A stretch of 64,000 nucleotides of DNA from Myxococcales bacterium (lineage in GTDB: Bacteria; Myxococcota_A; UBA9160; UBA4427): the NCBI GenBank assembly GCA_012960035.1, contig DUBZ01000032.1, forward strand, positions 62,001 to 126,000. Reading direction: 5' to 3'. This document shows positions 63,004 through 64,000 of this stretch, piece after piece. The position numbers and the translations under genes are program-made. The notes under the pieces are model-generated. The model saw only the letters and a program-made list of their open reading frames with translations, ran no database searches and was not told the DNA's origin. Numbering within the stretch: position 1 is the first letter of the stretch; every line of letters begins with the position of its first letter.

Positions 63004-64000
63004 GTGGACAATACTGATCGCCTTCCAAGTGGACGAGAATTTCGCAATCGGTTCATCGCCATCGTCAGTACGTGTGGCACGATCTCGGCAGCGATCGTAC
63101 TCGGCTATGTGGTTTTGTTGTTGAGGATGCCGCCCGAGCAATTGCAAGGCCTCGGTGTGGCGGTTGCGCTCATATTTCTCCCCGCGACGCCATTTTGTGC
63201 GTGGGGCTACAGCCGAGCGATTGCGCCAGTGGTGTCGTGGCTCGACCGGCAGGATTCCGTGGGGTCGCTCTCGGACGACCAAGTTTCTACGCTGCATCGC
63301 GCTGCATTCCATACGGTGATCAACATGCCGACCCGCGTCTTCGGGTTGTCGTTCGTGTTGTCCGTGGCGCCTGCGATTGCGGTCGACCTTGTAATGTTTT
63401 CCTGGTTCGAGGAGTTCCGCCTCTATCACGCGTCGCTCATGGCGGCTGCCATCTTCTCGGCTGCGGGGCTAACCTCGATCATCGAAGCCGCGCTGCTCAA
63501 AGGATGGCTCGAAGAAATCCGCTCCAGGCTGACCCTCGCGGTCGCCAACCCGATGCAGCGCTCCGAACTAACCCGCCCGGTATCTTTGATGGCGAAGCTT
63601 CAGGTTGTGATCACGCTTTGTATGCTGGTTCCGGTCGTGTTCGCCGCGCTCGTGGGGCATACCCGCGCCGCCATTCCCGCCGAGCAGTTTGCCAACACGA
63701 TGCAGTTCGAACTCGGGCGGACTGCTGCTGCGGCGTATCACGTACAGGGTGAATTCGGCATTGCGGCAGTCGTACAAGGAGATCTTGCTCGTGCGTTGAA
63801 GGCACAGGTTGTTGTGCTGGATCGAAAAACCGGTGCTCTGGTCGGCGACGCTGAGTTGGTCCTCACCGCGATGGAACGCGAGCGCATTCTCGACTCGAAA
63901 GAATCGTCGGGGTCGGGCGGCGAACTTCACGCAAGCAATCTCTACACCTGGGAGAACACCGCGGACGGCACGCAAGCCATCGTGGTGATGAGTGCTCGCT
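63004..64000 (+). CDS. N-terminus of a membrane sensor protein (cut by window edge)
   Basis: GTG at 63004 has GAGGGAAC just upstream and opens a frame that runs to the right edge, 332 codons. The product starts MDNTDRLPSGREFRNRFIAI and has about five membrane helices in the first 215 residues (ISAAIVLGYVVLLLRM, VAVALIFLPATPFCAWGYS, VFGLSFVLSVAPAIAVDLVM, ASLMAAAIFSAAGLT and VVITLCMLVPVVFAALVG). An extracytoplasmic domain begins after residue 215. This plan is typical of sensor kinases or adenylate/guanylate cyclases with an upstream membrane module; the output domain lies outside the window. Confidence 0.7.
   Translation, partial: MDNTDRLPSGREFRNRFIAIVSTCGTISAAIVLGYVVLLLRMPPEQLQGLGVAVALIFLPATPFCAWGYSRAIAPVVSWLDRQDSVGSLSDDQVSTLHRAAFHTVINMPTRVFGLSFVLSVAPAIAVDLVMFSWFEEFRLYHASLMAAAIFSAAGLTSIIEAALLKGWLEEIRSRLTLAVANPMQRSELTRPVSLMAKLQVVITLCMLVPVVFAALVGHTRAAIPAEQFANTMQFELGRTAAAAYHVQGEFGIAAVVQGDLARALKAQVVVLDRKTGALVGDAELVLTAMERERILDSKESSGSGGELHASNLYTWENTADGTQAIVVMSAR

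Noticed and set aside
63072-63752. 226-residue plus-strand frame near the right edge
   Set aside because: It overlaps the sensor gene in another frame; the sensor frame has a ribosome site and clean membrane helices.

Overview
The window is about 60% GC and looks like chromosome from a large-genome Gram-negative bacterium, most likely deltaproteobacterial or Myxococcota-related and perhaps marine. That assignment is inferred from gene content only: a complete Na+-translocating NADH:quinone reductase (Nqr) operon, several PilZ proteins, lipoproteins, acyl-CoA dehydrogenases, three luciferase-like flavin monooxygenases and an ExeA-type ATPase. There are no rRNA genes, convincing tRNAs, CRISPR arrays or intact insertion sequences. 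Both ends cut through genes: a secreted protein on the left (minus strand) and a membrane sensor on the right (plus strand).

Layout. 1-16 kb holds accessory metabolism (membrane glycosyltransferase, SDR, sulfotransferase, DUF169 protein, methyltransferase, zinc alcohol dehydrogenase, hydrolase, AhpD-like protein, flavin monooxygenase, SelO, YciB, acyl-CoA dehydrogenase) mixed with decayed gene pieces. 16-19 kb holds a UbiA prenyltransferase overlapping a hotdog thioesterase (possibly menaquinone synthesis) and a phosphopantetheinyl transferase. 19-27 kb holds an MFS transporter, a zinc-ribbon NucS-like protein lacking its catalytic E-x-K, a large ankyrin lipoprotein, a convergent ExeA-like ATPase and a phosphodiesterase/phosphatase lipoprotein. 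27-33 kb holds RecD2, PilZ, HAD, DUF5658 and ApaG genes.

33-36 kb is the most interesting part. A glycosyltransferase recognisable as the selenosugar synthase SenB is divergent from selD. selD is itself a selenoprotein gene: its true start is a GTG at 34559, an in-frame TGA at 34601 falls exactly at the catalytic Cys/Sec position, and an 8-bp hairpin with a GGU loop follows at SECIS distance. SelD makes selenophosphate, the donor for both selenocysteine and SenB selenosugar, so this is a compact selenium locus. No SenA or OvsA partner is in the window.

35.7-43.2 kb is nqrABCDEF-apbE-nqrM in one direction: the sodium pump, the flavin transferase that loads NqrB and NqrC, and a maturation factor. 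A perfect inverted repeat lies inside the 3' end of apbE. 43.8-53 kb carries a Sel1-repeat lipoprotein, two flavin monooxygenases, a GH84 glycosidase paired with a cysteine-rich protein, an HtrA-type protease and amtB-glnK. A sigma-54-type promoter and an upstream palindrome precede amtB, pointing to nitrogen control. 53.5-64 kb holds a decayed ExeA-like ATPase, glpD, a reading frame broken by stops, a receiver-like PilZ protein, a COG2509-type FAD dehydrogenase, an acyl-CoA dehydrogenase, a CheC-like protein, a histidine phosphatase, an unassigned conserved protein and the truncated sensor.

Many starts were moved inward from the longest frame, using Shine-Dalgarno sequences, signal peptides or family N-termini. 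Functions are assigned by recognising motifs; no database search was run.
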